A stretch of DNA of 64,000 nt. Origin: Lachnospiraceae bacterium V9D3004. GTDB lineage: Bacteria; Bacillota; Clostridia; Lachnospirales; Lachnospiraceae. The position numbers and the translations under genes are program-made. Below, in pieces: positions 52,913 to 61,667 of this stretch (its first letter is position 1; the number at the start of each line of letters is the position of its first letter). Below the pieces are notes generated by a model. The model did no database searches and was not told the origin of the DNA. It was given only the letters and a program-made list of their open reading frames with translations. The DNA lies in the NCBI GenBank assembly GCA_000621985.1, contig JHWW01000005.1, forward strand, positions 62,001-126,000. The letters are read 5' to 3'.

Positions 52913-55900
52913 TCACCCGAAACAATCGTTCACGAGAGCCTCCAATGTATCATTTTTTGATGCTTTGGCAGCATCCGCTTCCACGAAATTATGCGTATCA
53001 GCCTTTAGTTCTTCGTCAAATCCAAGAATATAATTCGTAGCTATGAGATAAATAATTCTCGTAGGAGCCATACCATAAACCTGTTTACTCAATATGTGTC
53101 GTATTCTCTCTTTATCATCAGGAATAGCCTTTTTCATACCCTCACTCCGATACAGCCTCTTCACAATTTCCGTGATATACAACCCGGACTTCATATACAG
53201 ATCTGCGTAGGTCTTCGTCGGATCATCAAAACACCCGGGATTATTCTCTTCCAGCTGATCTACCATCTTTTCCACCACCCATCTGGGCGTGAAGATCTGG
53301 TTTGTCTTCTGTGGAGGAATATAGTCAAAGATATCCTCATCCTTTGACTCATCGAAATAATCAGCCAGTTCCTGCTTCTTCTTCCAAAATTCTTCAATGG
53401 AATCGTTGAATACAACCTCATCAAAGAGATGTCCGTCAAAATGCTGTACCTCTCCTGTATCCGGATCTTCATAATCTCCACCATCTCTTAAGAAGCGGAA
53501 ATCATCTTCGGTAATGCCGGTCACTTCAAGGAAAACATCATCCTCGGTATAATCATCGAAGTTTGCAAGAGTCAGATGTCCATCTCCATATGCCATGATA
53601 AAGCTCGGAATAGTGCGTGAAAAACCTCTCAGATGTGCCCTCACCTCATCTTCCACAGTACGCTTTTCCTGTTCTGCCTGAGCTTTCTCCAACTGCTCCA
53701 CAAGCTCCTGCGGCTTCTCTTCAATAGTTTTCTTAACACTCTGCTGTACCGCCTCAGTAAAAGCTTTCATTGCATCTTCCATAACAGCCTTGTACTTATC
53801 CTCAGCCTGTCTTACTTCCTGTGGGTCTTGAGCCTCTTTCTGCTCTCTTTCAAATTCAGCCTGAGCGATTCGAGCCTGTTGTTTATAATCTTTCTTTACT
53901 TTTTCAAAGGTATTATCTATCTCATGCTCCACCTGCCGTTCCAGACGGTTCTGCGTATTCTTCTTCACACTGTATTCATTGACAACTGGAGCAACAACAC
54001 GGTCTTTAATACCCTCTTTAATAGAAGATACCAGCGTATCAAGTTTTTCATCCACACCATTAGGATCTGTATTTTCAGATATTGCCGTTACCTGCGACTG
54101 AATACTATCAGTAAACTCTTCATATATCTTTTCACCGAACAGGTCCTGTGTCTTTCCTATTACAATCTCATTATCAACCTTAACCTCACCATCATCATTC
54201 ACAGATACATTATTCATACCATCCAACACGGAATTATCACGCTTTTTCTGCTGAACTTCTGCTGCCGGTGTGAGTTTCTCCACAATCTCACGCACAATAC
54301 TTGGTGCTCCAAATACATTGCTGATATTTCTGAATAGAAAATTGCACATGAAACCCTTGCGTACCACTTCTGCGCTCTTTAATGCCCTTGGGATGGAAAG
54401 AACGGATGACGCATCCAGTTCCACCATCTTACCCTCGGTATCCTCACCTATAACCGGAAAGAAGTTTAAAAGCCTTCGGATATTATCTTTCCTATCATCA
54501 GTTGTACCCTGCCCACGAACAGTTTCCGGCTGAAGGTTATTGGCAAATTCATCAAAGATGATCAGTGTACGTGCCGGATCAAAGTCAAATACATATGCAG
54601 TCTCTTTCCTGTATCTCTGTCCGTTCTTAGTCAGAATGCACGGATTCTGTGCACGAAATGCAGCTTGCATATAAGATGACGGACTCTTCATATTGCAAAG
54701 CATAAGAACACCGCTCCACTCCGGTATGGTAACACCTACCGTAAGCTGTCCTACCGAAATAGTTATGGTCTTATCATTATTTGCTATAGCAGCTTTAACA
54801 CGGTCAAATGCAGCCTCGGAATCTTCCTCTTCCATAAGCTTTCCGTCACCCGCTGCCAATACAATCTTATATTCTCCAAATACGGGATCATCATTAAGAA
54901 GTTTTGCTAAAGCCTTTGCGCTGGAAACTCTATTCAATATCCACAGAGTGTGGGAAAGTTCATCCCGCAGTTTCTCTGTAGAGAATGGATATTTTTCTTG
55001 TGTAACCAGGGCATGAAGGAATTTCTTTATTTCATCCTCACGAATAAACTTTCCGCTATCGTTTGTACGTAAGAACTCATTCAGGTCAAATGCCGGATCT
55101 ACAGCACCCTCTTCTTCTGAAAGATCCAGCCCTTTTTCCAGTCTTTCCCTTATCATTGGAGAAAGCTGATAGGTATACATCGCCAACCTCGGCAACGCCT
55201 CATAAGGATTATTGTCTTCACCATCCCAATTATCTTTTCTTTCCTGCTCATCAGCATAGGACCAGTTGTAGATCTGATCTCTTGCAAACTGCTCACTGGC
55301 AATAGCCTTAAATGGTGTACCAGACAGATAAAGTGTATGTTTCCTAGCTATATTCCTAAACGCACGATCAGTCCGCATAGTATCCACACCTTCTTGTGCC
55401 TCATCAATCACCAAAAGGTCAAACTGCATTCCATGTTGTTTCTTCCCATACTGATCCGAGTATTCCTTTGCCATCCAGGCAAGCTTATCGTACTTTCCTC
55501 CGAAATATACCGAACCCTTTAAGCCCTGCAATGATTCAAACGCAACCATTCCAAAAGATGCTTCTTCCACTCTTGAGCTCATCGCTTTGAGATATCCTTC
55601 TCTGGAAATCACCCCAGGCTTTCCTCTTAATGCATCTGTCTCAGATACAAAAGATAGTTCACCTCGCCATCCAATAAACTTGTGGAAATCTTCAGCCCAT
55701 GAATTAGCAATACTCGGTCTGTTGGTCACGATCAAGACGTTCTGAAATCCCATTTGTCTTATAAGATCATAGGTAGTCAGCGTCTTTCCAAATCTCGGCT
55801 TAGCATTCCACAAAAATTCTTTGCCACCGTTCTCAAAATATGACTTTGTCATCTCCACGGCTTGTTTCTGCTCATCACGAAGGGCATATTCAAATTTATC

Positions 55901-56269
55901 TTCTTCCTTTTGAAAAGTCTCACGCCTCGCAAATTTGTCAAAATAGGTTCTCAGAACATCCGCACGCTCATTAAACCATTCAGTTCCCGGTGTGCGCTCA
56001 ACCTCACAATCCAATTCCAGAAAAGCATGGAAATCATGATCAGTGAAATACTCCCCGGAACCATCCTTATACATAGCATTATCCTGCCAAGCAAGTACGT
56101 ACTTGATATCAGCAGTATGTGTCTGCTGTTTAATCCGCTTATCCACAGACTGCTTCTCTGTATATCCAACTTTAGTCCAGCCTTCATGATATGCTACGCC
56201 CGGAGTATTGTAGGCATAAATCATGGGAACTACTTTCTTGAACGACTTGATTTTAGGAGTATTCGCCAT
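52913..56269 (-). CDS. GIY-YIG nuclease-SF2 helicase-methylase fusion
   Basis: 1118 aa. Residues about 16-110 are a GIY-YIG-type nuclease (MIYAYNTPG, WTKVGYTEK, GEYFTDHDFHAFLE). An SF2 restriction helicase follows: Walker A NAKPRFGKTLTTYDL, LVIDEAQEGVD, LYLSGTPFKA. A Gln/Glu-rich coiled coil covers about 800-910. The C-terminal 120 residues (IFTPRWVVEKMV, DLYMKSGLYITEIVKRLY, QVYGMAPTRIIY) match the SAM-binding half of an adenine methylase. The start overlaps the upstream stop as TAATG. The Walker A gene context fits the restriction motor of a type I/III-like system. Confidence 0.9.
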   Translation of the reverse strand: MANTPKIKSFKKVVPMIYAYNTPGVAYHEGWTKVGYTEKQSVDKRIKQQTHTADIKYVLAWQDNAMYKDGSGEYFTDHDFHAFLELDCEVERTPGTEWFNERADVLRTYFDKFARRETFQKEEDKFEYALRDEQKQAVEMTKSYFENGGKEFLWNAKPRFGKTLTTYDLIRQMGFQNVLIVTNRPSIANSWAEDFHKFIGWRGELSFVSETDALRGKPGVISREGYLKAMSSRVEEASFGMVAFESLQGLKGSVYFGGKYDKLAWMAKEYSDQYGKKQHGMQFDLLVIDEAQEGVDTMRTDRAFRNIARKHTLYLSGTPFKAIASEQFARDQIYNWSYADEQERKDNWDGEDNNPYEALPRLAMYTYQLSPMIRERLEKGLDLSEEEGAVDPAFDLNEFLRTNDSGKFIREDEIKKFLHALVTQEKYPFSTEKLRDELSHTLWILNRVSSAKALAKLLNDDPVFGEYKIVLAAGDGKLMEEEDSEAAFDRVKAAIANNDKTITISVGQLTVGVTIPEWSGVLMLCNMKSPSSYMQAAFRAQNPCILTKNGQRYRKETAYVFDFDPARTLIIFDEFANNLQPETVRGQGTTDDRKDNIRRLLNFFPVIGEDTEGKMVELDASSVLSIPRALKSAEVVRKGFMCNFLFRNISNVFGAPSIVREIVEKLTPAAEVQQKKRDNSVLDGMNNVSVNDDGEVKVDNEIVIGKTQDLFGEKIYEEFTDSIQSQVTAISENTDPNGVDEKLDTLVSSIKEGIKDRVVAPVVNEYSVKKNTQNRLERQVEHEIDNTFEKVKKDYKQQARIAQAEFEREQKEAQDPQEVRQAEDKYKAVMEDAMKAFTEAVQQSVKKTIEEKPQELVEQLEKAQAEQEKRTVEDEVRAHLRGFSRTIPSFIMAYGDGHLTLANFDDYTEDDVFLEVTGITEDDFRFLRDGGDYEDPDTGEVQHFDGHLFDEVVFNDSIEEFWKKKQELADYFDESKDEDIFDYIPPQKTNQIFTPRWVVEKMVDQLEENNPGCFDDPTKTYADLYMKSGLYITEIVKRLYRSEGMKKAIPDDKERIRHILSKQVYGMAPTRIIYLIATNYILGFDEELKADTHNFVEADAAKASKNDTLEALVNDCFG

Positions 56270-57291
56270 TATGCCATCTCCTTTACATGTGCTTCGATAA
56301 AATGTATCTCTTCATTTGTAAGTCCGTACTTCTTATAGAGTTGCTGATCAATTTCTCTAATACTCTTGTTCCAGTCAATATCAGATGATAATGTAAAATC
56401 TTGTTGTGGAATCCTCGACCATACCACTTTTGATTGATTATTTTGTGTGGTCTTCATTATTCCCAGTAGTGCTCGTGCAAATTTACACTTGATATATTTA
56501 GCAAGCGCCTTAGCTTCGTAATCCGTATCAAACTCACCCATGCTAAGAAATGTCTGTGTATGAGCTGATTCTGGCTCCGCTACTATTGGATTACTTAATA
56601 GTTCTCCAAAAGTACCTGATCCAATAGCTCCAGCCATTAACACTTTCCATTTATGCAAATTGCCTTGATCATTAAAATATTCACGTTTTGCATAGAATGC
56701 AATACGCTCTCCACCCTTTCGTCCAATAACTTTTACATCCCCCTCTTCCTTTTCATTCCTAAAAATCTCCGGATAACGTTCAAAAACACTTGATGCTACG
56801 GCTTTAGCGTGTGCTTTATCAGTTCTACCTATAAGAACAGGATTCTCTTCAAATATAGCATCCGAAAAACGAAAACTATCAGGGCTATGCACCAAATTAC
56901 CAATATTCTTATCAAGAAAAGGTCTAACTTTTTCAAAAATAGTCCGTAATTCTTCAGTCTTTATAAATACTCCAATGGAGCCAAATTCTTTTACATTATC
57001 ATGTAGTGAGACAACTACGCCACCTTTAATATCCACACCATTAAAGATAACCGAACTGTCTTCATAATATGAAAGTACCTTAAAATGCTCATCTTCTAGC
57101 ATTTTTTTATTCCATGCCTTAGGTGTTGCACCTGCCTGTGTCAAAAATCTCGCTGGATGAATCAGTTCAACAACCGAACCAATTTGATATGCATTATCCA
57201 TAAACTGATTATAAATCGGTTTAGCTTGATTATTTTCCCCCACATAATCATCTTGATACGGCGGATTCCCAATAATAAAATCAAACTTCAT
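56269..57291 (-). CDS. Eco57I-type N6-adenine methylase subunit
   Basis: 340 aa from ATG 57291 (MKFDFIIGNPPYQDDY), with GGAGG eight bases upstream. The first 20 residues already contain catalytic motif IV NPPY, so the motif I half of the enzyme is missing at the N-terminus and must come from another polypeptide, most likely the C-terminus of 52913-56269. The remainder (IHPARFLTQAGATPKAWNKK, KGGVVVSLHD) includes a target-recognition region. It overlaps the KilA-N gene by 11 bp. Confidence 0.88.
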   Translation of the reverse strand: MKFDFIIGNPPYQDDYVGENNQAKPIYNQFMDNAYQIGSVVELIHPARFLTQAGATPKAWNKKMLEDEHFKVLSYYEDSSVIFNGVDIKGGVVVSLHDNVKEFGSIGVFIKTEELRTIFEKVRPFLDKNIGNLVHSPDSFRFSDAIFEENPVLIGRTDKAHAKAVASSVFERYPEIFRNEKEEGDVKVIGRKGGERIAFYAKREYFNDQGNLHKWKVLMAGAIGSGTFGELLSNPIVAEPESAHTQTFLSMGEFDTDYEAKALAKYIKCKFARALLGIMKTTQNNQSKVVWSRIPQQDFTLSSDIDWNKSIREIDQQLYKKYGLTNEEIHFIEAHVKEMA

Positions 57292-58174
57292 CTGTGTTTC
57301 CTCCACTTTCAGTATCTTTTGCTGTCTCAATCAGAGACTGTTTCAAGTTCTCAATCACTTTTCCGTTATTTCTAAGAAGCTCTAATTGCCTGTATGCCTT
57401 TTCTCTGAGTATTTTAAGCCGCTCTGTCTGTGACAGCCCCTGTGCAATAAGATCAGCATTTGTATCTTCCAAATTGATGAGCACAACCAGTTCTTCTGCC
57501 GATGCGTAATCCCTTATATTTGGCGACATTCCTTTTGTATCTGTCTCCCGTCTCCACTGAGATGCTGTCTTTCCGAAAAGAGCCATATTGAGCACATCTG
57601 CTTCCGAAGCATATTTATACGATATCTCCTCTGGTGTAAGATCCGGTCTGATAAGAAATCTCTTTACTGCATCAGTATGTATTCGGTAATTAATCTTCGA
57701 CAGTTCCCTTTTTGCATCCCAGCCTATAGACAATCTCTGTGACTCATCTTTTTTCAATCTTTGGTAATCTTTTATCAGATACAGCTTGAACTCCGGAGAT
57801 ATCCACGATGCAAACTCGAAAGCGATATCCGTGTGAGCATATGTGCCACCGTATCTTCCTGATTTAGATATTATACCGATAGCATCGGTTGCACTTATCC
57901 ACTGCTGTGGAGTTAGTGTAAATGCGTTATCTCCGGACTCAAATCTAAACCTACCGAATTCGGTGGGTTTAAAATCCGGATTATGTAATTGCTCCCAAAG
58001 TCCTAAAAAATCAATGGTGGAACGATTCCTCATCCAATGACCTATCACAAGCGAAGCATTATCCTGATTTTTGTACTTTGCAATGTCAGTAAGCGAAATA
58101 TATGCCTCTTCGTCCACTACATTACCCATTACGCTTATTTTAGTGCCATTAGCATCAATTTTATATTTTTTCAT
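57281..58174 (-). CDS. KilA-N domain DNA-binding protein
   Basis: 297 aa. EEAYISLTDIAKYKNQDNASLVIGHWMRNRSTIDFLGLWE and GRYGGTYAHTDIAFEFASWISPEFKLYLI are the two halves of the KilA-N fold. The C-terminal half is a helical domain with a coiled coil (SQTERLKILREKAYRQLELLRNNG). Such proteins are common in phages and next to restriction loci; they bind DNA, but the specific role is unknown. It is inserted between the two methylase genes and overlaps the second. Confidence 0.9.
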   Translation of the reverse strand: MKKYKIDANGTKISVMGNVVDEEAYISLTDIAKYKNQDNASLVIGHWMRNRSTIDFLGLWEQLHNPDFKPTEFGRFRFESGDNAFTLTPQQWISATDAIGIISKSGRYGGTYAHTDIAFEFASWISPEFKLYLIKDYQRLKKDESQRLSIGWDAKRELSKINYRIHTDAVKRFLIRPDLTPEEISYKYASEADVLNMALFGKTASQWRRETDTKGMSPNIRDYASAEELVVLINLEDTNADLIAQGLSQTERLKILREKAYRQLELLRNNGKVIENLKQSLIETAKDTESGGNTDEV

Positions 58175-58216
58175 GATATTTCAACCCCTATCACAATCGT
58201 CTGCATTTCCATATAG

Positions 58217-59143
58217 TTAGCTATTCCTGTTTAATGAATTAAACACAAGGCTGTCCCCTGCTCTCCAGTCATATATTCTGCATAGTGGCTGTCTGTCCTC
58301 ATTTTCTGTTTCAGTTTCAATCCCCAAAATATCAAAAATCGTCATCTGATGGTTTTCCTCTTGTGCCTTACAATATGGAATAGTCCCTGTCAGCCCGTCC
58401 ATTTGCCATATATTCCAATCAATAATATTGATAAGCTTTTTCAGTTCTTCCAGACTGGCTTTTCGCTTCCATCGTTCTTGAATGTTATCATCAAAGGTCA
58501 TCAGCAGATTTACCCTTGCAATCAACAGATTATCACCCTGGAACTCATACCCATATGTTGCCTGATATGCCCTGATAACCCATTTAATCCATTCAATTTC
58601 ATCCTCAACATTTTCGTTGACCACTCGCAGTTTCCTGTCAAGAATCCCAATACGATAAGGAATCGGTATATATTCCCCCGTCTCCACATCATACCTACTC
58701 ACCAGATACGGAGCCTCTCCGCAAGTAATCTCCAATCGTCTGGAATCCACATATTTCTTCCAGTCTGCAGGTTTCTTAAACTCAATGTGTTCCGTCGGCT
58801 CATTATCCTTATTGAATACATCCGGTCTGCCAAACCATACTTCATCAATATGATTGTTCATCATATTGCAGACCCACATTGGAGTAAAAACCTCCCCATG
58901 AGCTTTTGTCCTGTCGGACTGCTGCTCCATCGCTTTCCTTGCCCTTGTCTTTATAACCCCTGCATTCTTTCCGGATATAAACTCTGCCTTTATCTCCTTA
59001 TCCCTGAAGTATTCACTTCCAAGGTCTCCATAAGCATCTGTCGCCCACATTATATTTTTCTTCGTAGTTTTATCCTGCAATATCCTACCGAGGAGACCTA
59101 AGGACTGCAGTTTTAATATGTCATCCTGTATATTGATAACCAC
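58217..59143 (-). CDS. Restriction system subunit M-like protein
   Basis: 308 aa, starting with GTG 59143 after GGAGGA. AHGEVFTPMWVCNMMNNHIDEVWF matches motif X of adenine methylases and EITCGEAPYLVSRYD takes the place of motif I, but no NPPY motif is present. It is annotated in relatives as restriction endonuclease subunit M. It opens the operon M-like, KilA-N, methylase, helicase, GmrSD-like. It may set specificity or bind DNA together with the methylase half encoded downstream. Confidence 0.82.
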   Translation of the reverse strand: MVINIQDDILKLQSLGLLGRILQDKTTKKNIMWATDAYGDLGSEYFRDKEIKAEFISGKNAGVIKTRARKAMEQQSDRTKAHGEVFTPMWVCNMMNNHIDEVWFGRPDVFNKDNEPTEHIEFKKPADWKKYVDSRRLEITCGEAPYLVSRYDVETGEYIPIPYRIGILDRKLRVVNENVEDEIEWIKWVIRAYQATYGYEFQGDNLLIARVNLLMTFDDNIQERWKRKASLEELKKLINIIDWNIWQMDGLTGTIPYCKAQEENHQMTIFDILGIETETENEDRQPLCRIYDWRAGDSLVFNSLNRNS

Positions 59144-59427
59144 GCAGTTTTCCTCCTAACTCTCTACGGTTTCTTCAGCAGATAACAACATATAAACTCA
59201 TTTTTTAATTTAACCTCTTAAACTATTACCTTAAAACTTTTATCGGTTATAATCATTATTCTACATTAATCAACAATTTCCAGCACGGTTATGATAAATT
59301 AATATAAAATTATAGCATATTTTAACTAAAAAAACAAACAATCATTAGACTCAAAGAACAATTATTCACAAAGTGACTAAATAATAAAAGACTCATAAAA
59401 CTATATCTTACATTAGTCTATAAGTCT

Positions 59428-60183
59428 TTATTCATCACACACATAAAAATGATCATTTCTTTTATCCAACAAGATGCCTTTATTAAGTAGTTTATCAATA
59501 TTTACTATGCACGAATCCTTTATCTCTCCAATATTAAAAGAGTATGATAAATCATCTATTTCTTTCGCTTTTTCCCCCCTGACATCATATACACTCATAT
59601 TAGCATTTAATCCAAAAGAATGGTGCACGCATATTCTAAACTCTTTCTGATTACAAAACCTGATATTTTTATAAAAAGGGATATAATATCTTTCGTTATA
59701 GTTTTCTTTCAATAATTGAATTGCTTTATTATATCCTTCCTCATCAACATAAATTACATCGCCGAAAAATACTTCTTCACAATTCTGACAACAAGCATTT
59801 TCAACTTGCTCCAAAAAAGATTTCCATGAGAATAACAACATCGCACCTTCTACATTAAAATCATATATTGCTCTTTTTTCTTCATCTGAGAAAGTAAACT
59901 TATACATTTCATTTCCTATAGGCTGAAAATCATTTTTTTTGCAATGAAAAAAGCATTTTATAAACGTGTTTAACAAAATAATTCTCTCGTTCTTAGTTTC
60001 CCTTCCGGAAATGGTTTTCATAACACCATTAATATCAGGAAATGGAATACTTCCGTCAAAAGGATCACTTCGAGCCAAATCTGCATTATCAGTTTTCTGA
60101 TAATGCAAACTGTTTTTCATATAAAAACTTCCTTGTTGCAGTTCTTTGAGTCGATCTACATGATCAAATCTTATTAATAACAT
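59428..60183 (-). CDS. Hypothetical protein at the element edge
   Basis: 251 aa, AGAGGTGATT upstream. It opens MLLIRFDHVDRLKELQQGSFYMKNSLHYQ; the pattern of a short hydrophobic strand then L-x-x-G-x-FYM-NSL occurs in several uncharacterised phage-defence-associated proteins, but I cannot name the family. Four Cys are clustered in ENACCQNCEEVFFG. It is the last gene before attR and the first one downstream of the stranded uvrB promoter. The 284 bp gap 59144-59427 shows only AT-rich sequence. Confidence 0.7.
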   Translation of the reverse strand: MLLIRFDHVDRLKELQQGSFYMKNSLHYQKTDNADLARSDPFDGSIPFPDINGVMKTISGRETKNERIILLNTFIKCFFHCKKNDFQPIGNEMYKFTFSDEEKRAIYDFNVEGAMLLFSWKSFLEQVENACCQNCEEVFFGDVIYVDEEGYNKAIQLLKENYNERYYIPFYKNIRFCNQKEFRICVHHSFGLNANMSVYDVRGEKAKEIDDLSYSFNIGEIKDSCIVNIDKLLNKGILLDKRNDHFYVCDE

Positions 60184-60253
60184 TCAATCACCTCTGTTAT
60201 ATAAAGATATTTGCACAATATTAATACCCTATTCCATATCCAATCAATATAAC

Positions 60254-60274
60254 TGGACGAATCCATGTCACCCA
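60254..60274 (+). repeat. Right copy of 21 bp direct repeat
   Basis: Identical to 29733-29753, same orientation, 114 bp inside the right att core. Confidence 0.65.
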
Positions 60275-60387
60275 TAGCTATTAATCCATATAGTTTTTAC
60301 CGTTCATATAGTCCACCCATCCCACAATATATTCCGTTCTCATTCCTTTGAATATCTACATCTTGTGCATGCCTTATATTCCCCATA

Positions 60388-60657
60388 CTAGCTCACAAAA
60401 TACTCAACCGCGTTCTCAGGGAAGAACTCTTTGAACTCGCCGTAAAGCTGCGCCGCAAGAGTTTTGTTATGAGCAATTATCAGTGTCGGCTTCTGGAGCC
60501 GTTCTATCACGTTCGCCATTGTAAATGTCTTGCCGGAACCTGTGACACCTAGAAGTGTCTGTACCTGATTGCCTTCCTTAAAGCCATGAACTAAGGCATC
60601 TATGGCTTCCGGCTGGTCACCGGTTGGGGCGAAATCGGAGTGGAGTTTGAATTGCAT
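60388..60657 (-). pseudogene. uvrB: Stranded 5' fragment of uvrB
   Basis: 89 codons of UvrB ending VEYFVS and a stop. It includes Walker A GVTGSGKT but no helicase domains, so it cannot act as UvrB. Compared with the functional copy it differs at residues 2 (Gln for Asn) and 24 (His for Gln) and at many synonymous sites. It is most simply the original host 5' end, cut off when the element integrated and supplied its own. The promoter remains intact. Confidence 0.92.
60389..60411. other. Right attachment core (att)
   Basis: 23 bp identical to 29291-29313. Immediately to its left the reading frame meets a TAG stop, so the stranded uvrB fragment ends here. Confidence 0.85.
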
Positions 60658-60745
60658 GGGGGTAAGTCCTTTCTGTTATTTTGGGTGGGCGGCGTGGGGT
60701 TATGCAGTAGGTTTTTTCAATTGCTCACTCATTAAGATAAGCTAC

Positions 60746-60797
60746 ATTATATCAGATAATATAAAAAATGTACAGATGTAAATCGAACTTTTGTTCT
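60746..60797 (-). promoter_or_regulatory. Stranded uvrB promoter with LexA box
   Basis: Minus strand -35 TGTACA (60769-60774), 17 bp spacer, -10 TATAAT (60746-60751) and LexA site AGAACAAAAGTTCG (60784-60797). It points into the element. No terminator is visible between it and the gene at 59428-60183. Confidence 0.82.
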
Positions 60798-60810
60798 GTT
60801 ACCAAAATGA

Positions 60811-60841
60811 TAGGAGTATTCCCATTGACCGGAATACTCCT
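60811..60841. terminator. Hairpin upstream of stranded uvrB
   Basis: AGGAGTATTCC pairs with GGAATACTCCT. It ends the small gene at 60854-61054 and is homologous to 29895-29927. Confidence 0.75.
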
Positions 60842-60853
60842 GTAATCTTATCT

Positions 60854-61054
60854 TTATCTTGTTTTTCTAAGCAAATTAACAACAAACACCCTTAATAATC
60901 TTCGTCCTCTCAATCTGCGTCCAGACAGTTCTGGGCATATCCGGAATATCTCCCGAATTGCCGTTGCAGTTTCACCTTTATGCTTTATCATCTGTTCATC
61001 AAATATCTGCGAGAACCGGATATATTCCTCGAAGATACCCGTTACATTCTTCAT
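60854..61054 (-). CDS. Small basic protein, possibly a remnant
   Basis: 66 aa with AAAGG upstream and a terminator 13 bp after the stop. The first 45 residues look structured (VTGIFEEYIRFSQIFDEQMIKHKGE), the end is Arg-rich (GRRLRGRRLLRVFVVNLL). It could be a truncated longer gene. Region 61055-61296 shows nothing else. Confidence 0.4.
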   Translation of the reverse strand: MKNVTGIFEEYIRFSQIFDEQMIKHKGETATAIREIFRICPELSGRRLRGRRLLRVFVVNLLRKTR

Positions 61055-61296
61055 GTAGATAACCTTTGCTACTTGTTATACCATAATTACGCACAAATAG
61101 CCACAAGAAAATGGATGAAAATTGACAAAAAAATACAGGCTTTTCAAGGCCTGCAAGGATTTTTCTTTTATTTAACTGTCAAATTACCGGGGATTTATTC
61201 TTTCTCTTCCCTTTTTATGATATTAAGGGATACAATCATGTCTGCCAATGAAAATTATACAATGATCTTGAACTGATCATTGCCTATACTTAGCAT

Positions 61297-61626
61297 ATGA
61301 TATATAATCGTAATCAGATTATTCATATAAAATCTATAAGTTTCTCTTATACGGATACTCTGACCGGTCTTATGAATCGCCGTTGCTTTGATGATGTACT
61401 TGGCCATATATCTTTTCATTCAGCTTTGGGGATCATATTCTGTGATCTGAATAATCTGAAATATATCAATGACCATTTGGGACATGCATCCGGTGATGCT
61501 TATATAGTGCGTTTTGCAGATATTCTTAGGAATATATTTGCTGACAAAGGTGTTATATGCAGGATCAGCGGTGATGAAACGGACACGCAGAATGTAATGT
61601 TTCACATGTATTCTTTTAAAACATAA
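61297..61626 (+). pseudogene. Truncated GGDEF-domain fragment
   Basis: 109 codons. SYTDTLTGLMNRRCFDDVL and IIFCDLNNLKYINDHLGHASGDAYIV are the start of a diguanylate cyclase domain, but the signature reads RISGDETD instead of R-x-GGDEF and the homology stops there. No sensor domain or convincing ribosome binding site precedes it. A decayed c-di-GMP synthase. Confidence 0.75.
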
Positions 61627-61667
61627 TGATGTTATTTCACGAAGTCAGTGTTTTTTGTATCTGCCGG

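Noticed and set aside
53633-54337. 234-codon plus-strand frame
   Set aside because: Lies fully opposite the helicase gene. Its Leu/Phe/Cys-rich translation is typical of an antisense shadow, and no ribosome site precedes it.
58349-59101. 250-codon plus-strand frame
   Set aside because: Antisense shadow of the M-like gene at 58217-59143, low-complexity Ile/Pro/Cys composition.
60388-60657. Functional short UvrB protein
   Set aside because: Has Walker A only and stops at the att core. It lacks the helicase and UVR domains, so it is a displaced gene fragment.
61297-61626. Functional diguanylate cyclase
   Set aside because: The GGDEF signature is broken (SGDETD) and the domain is truncated after it.
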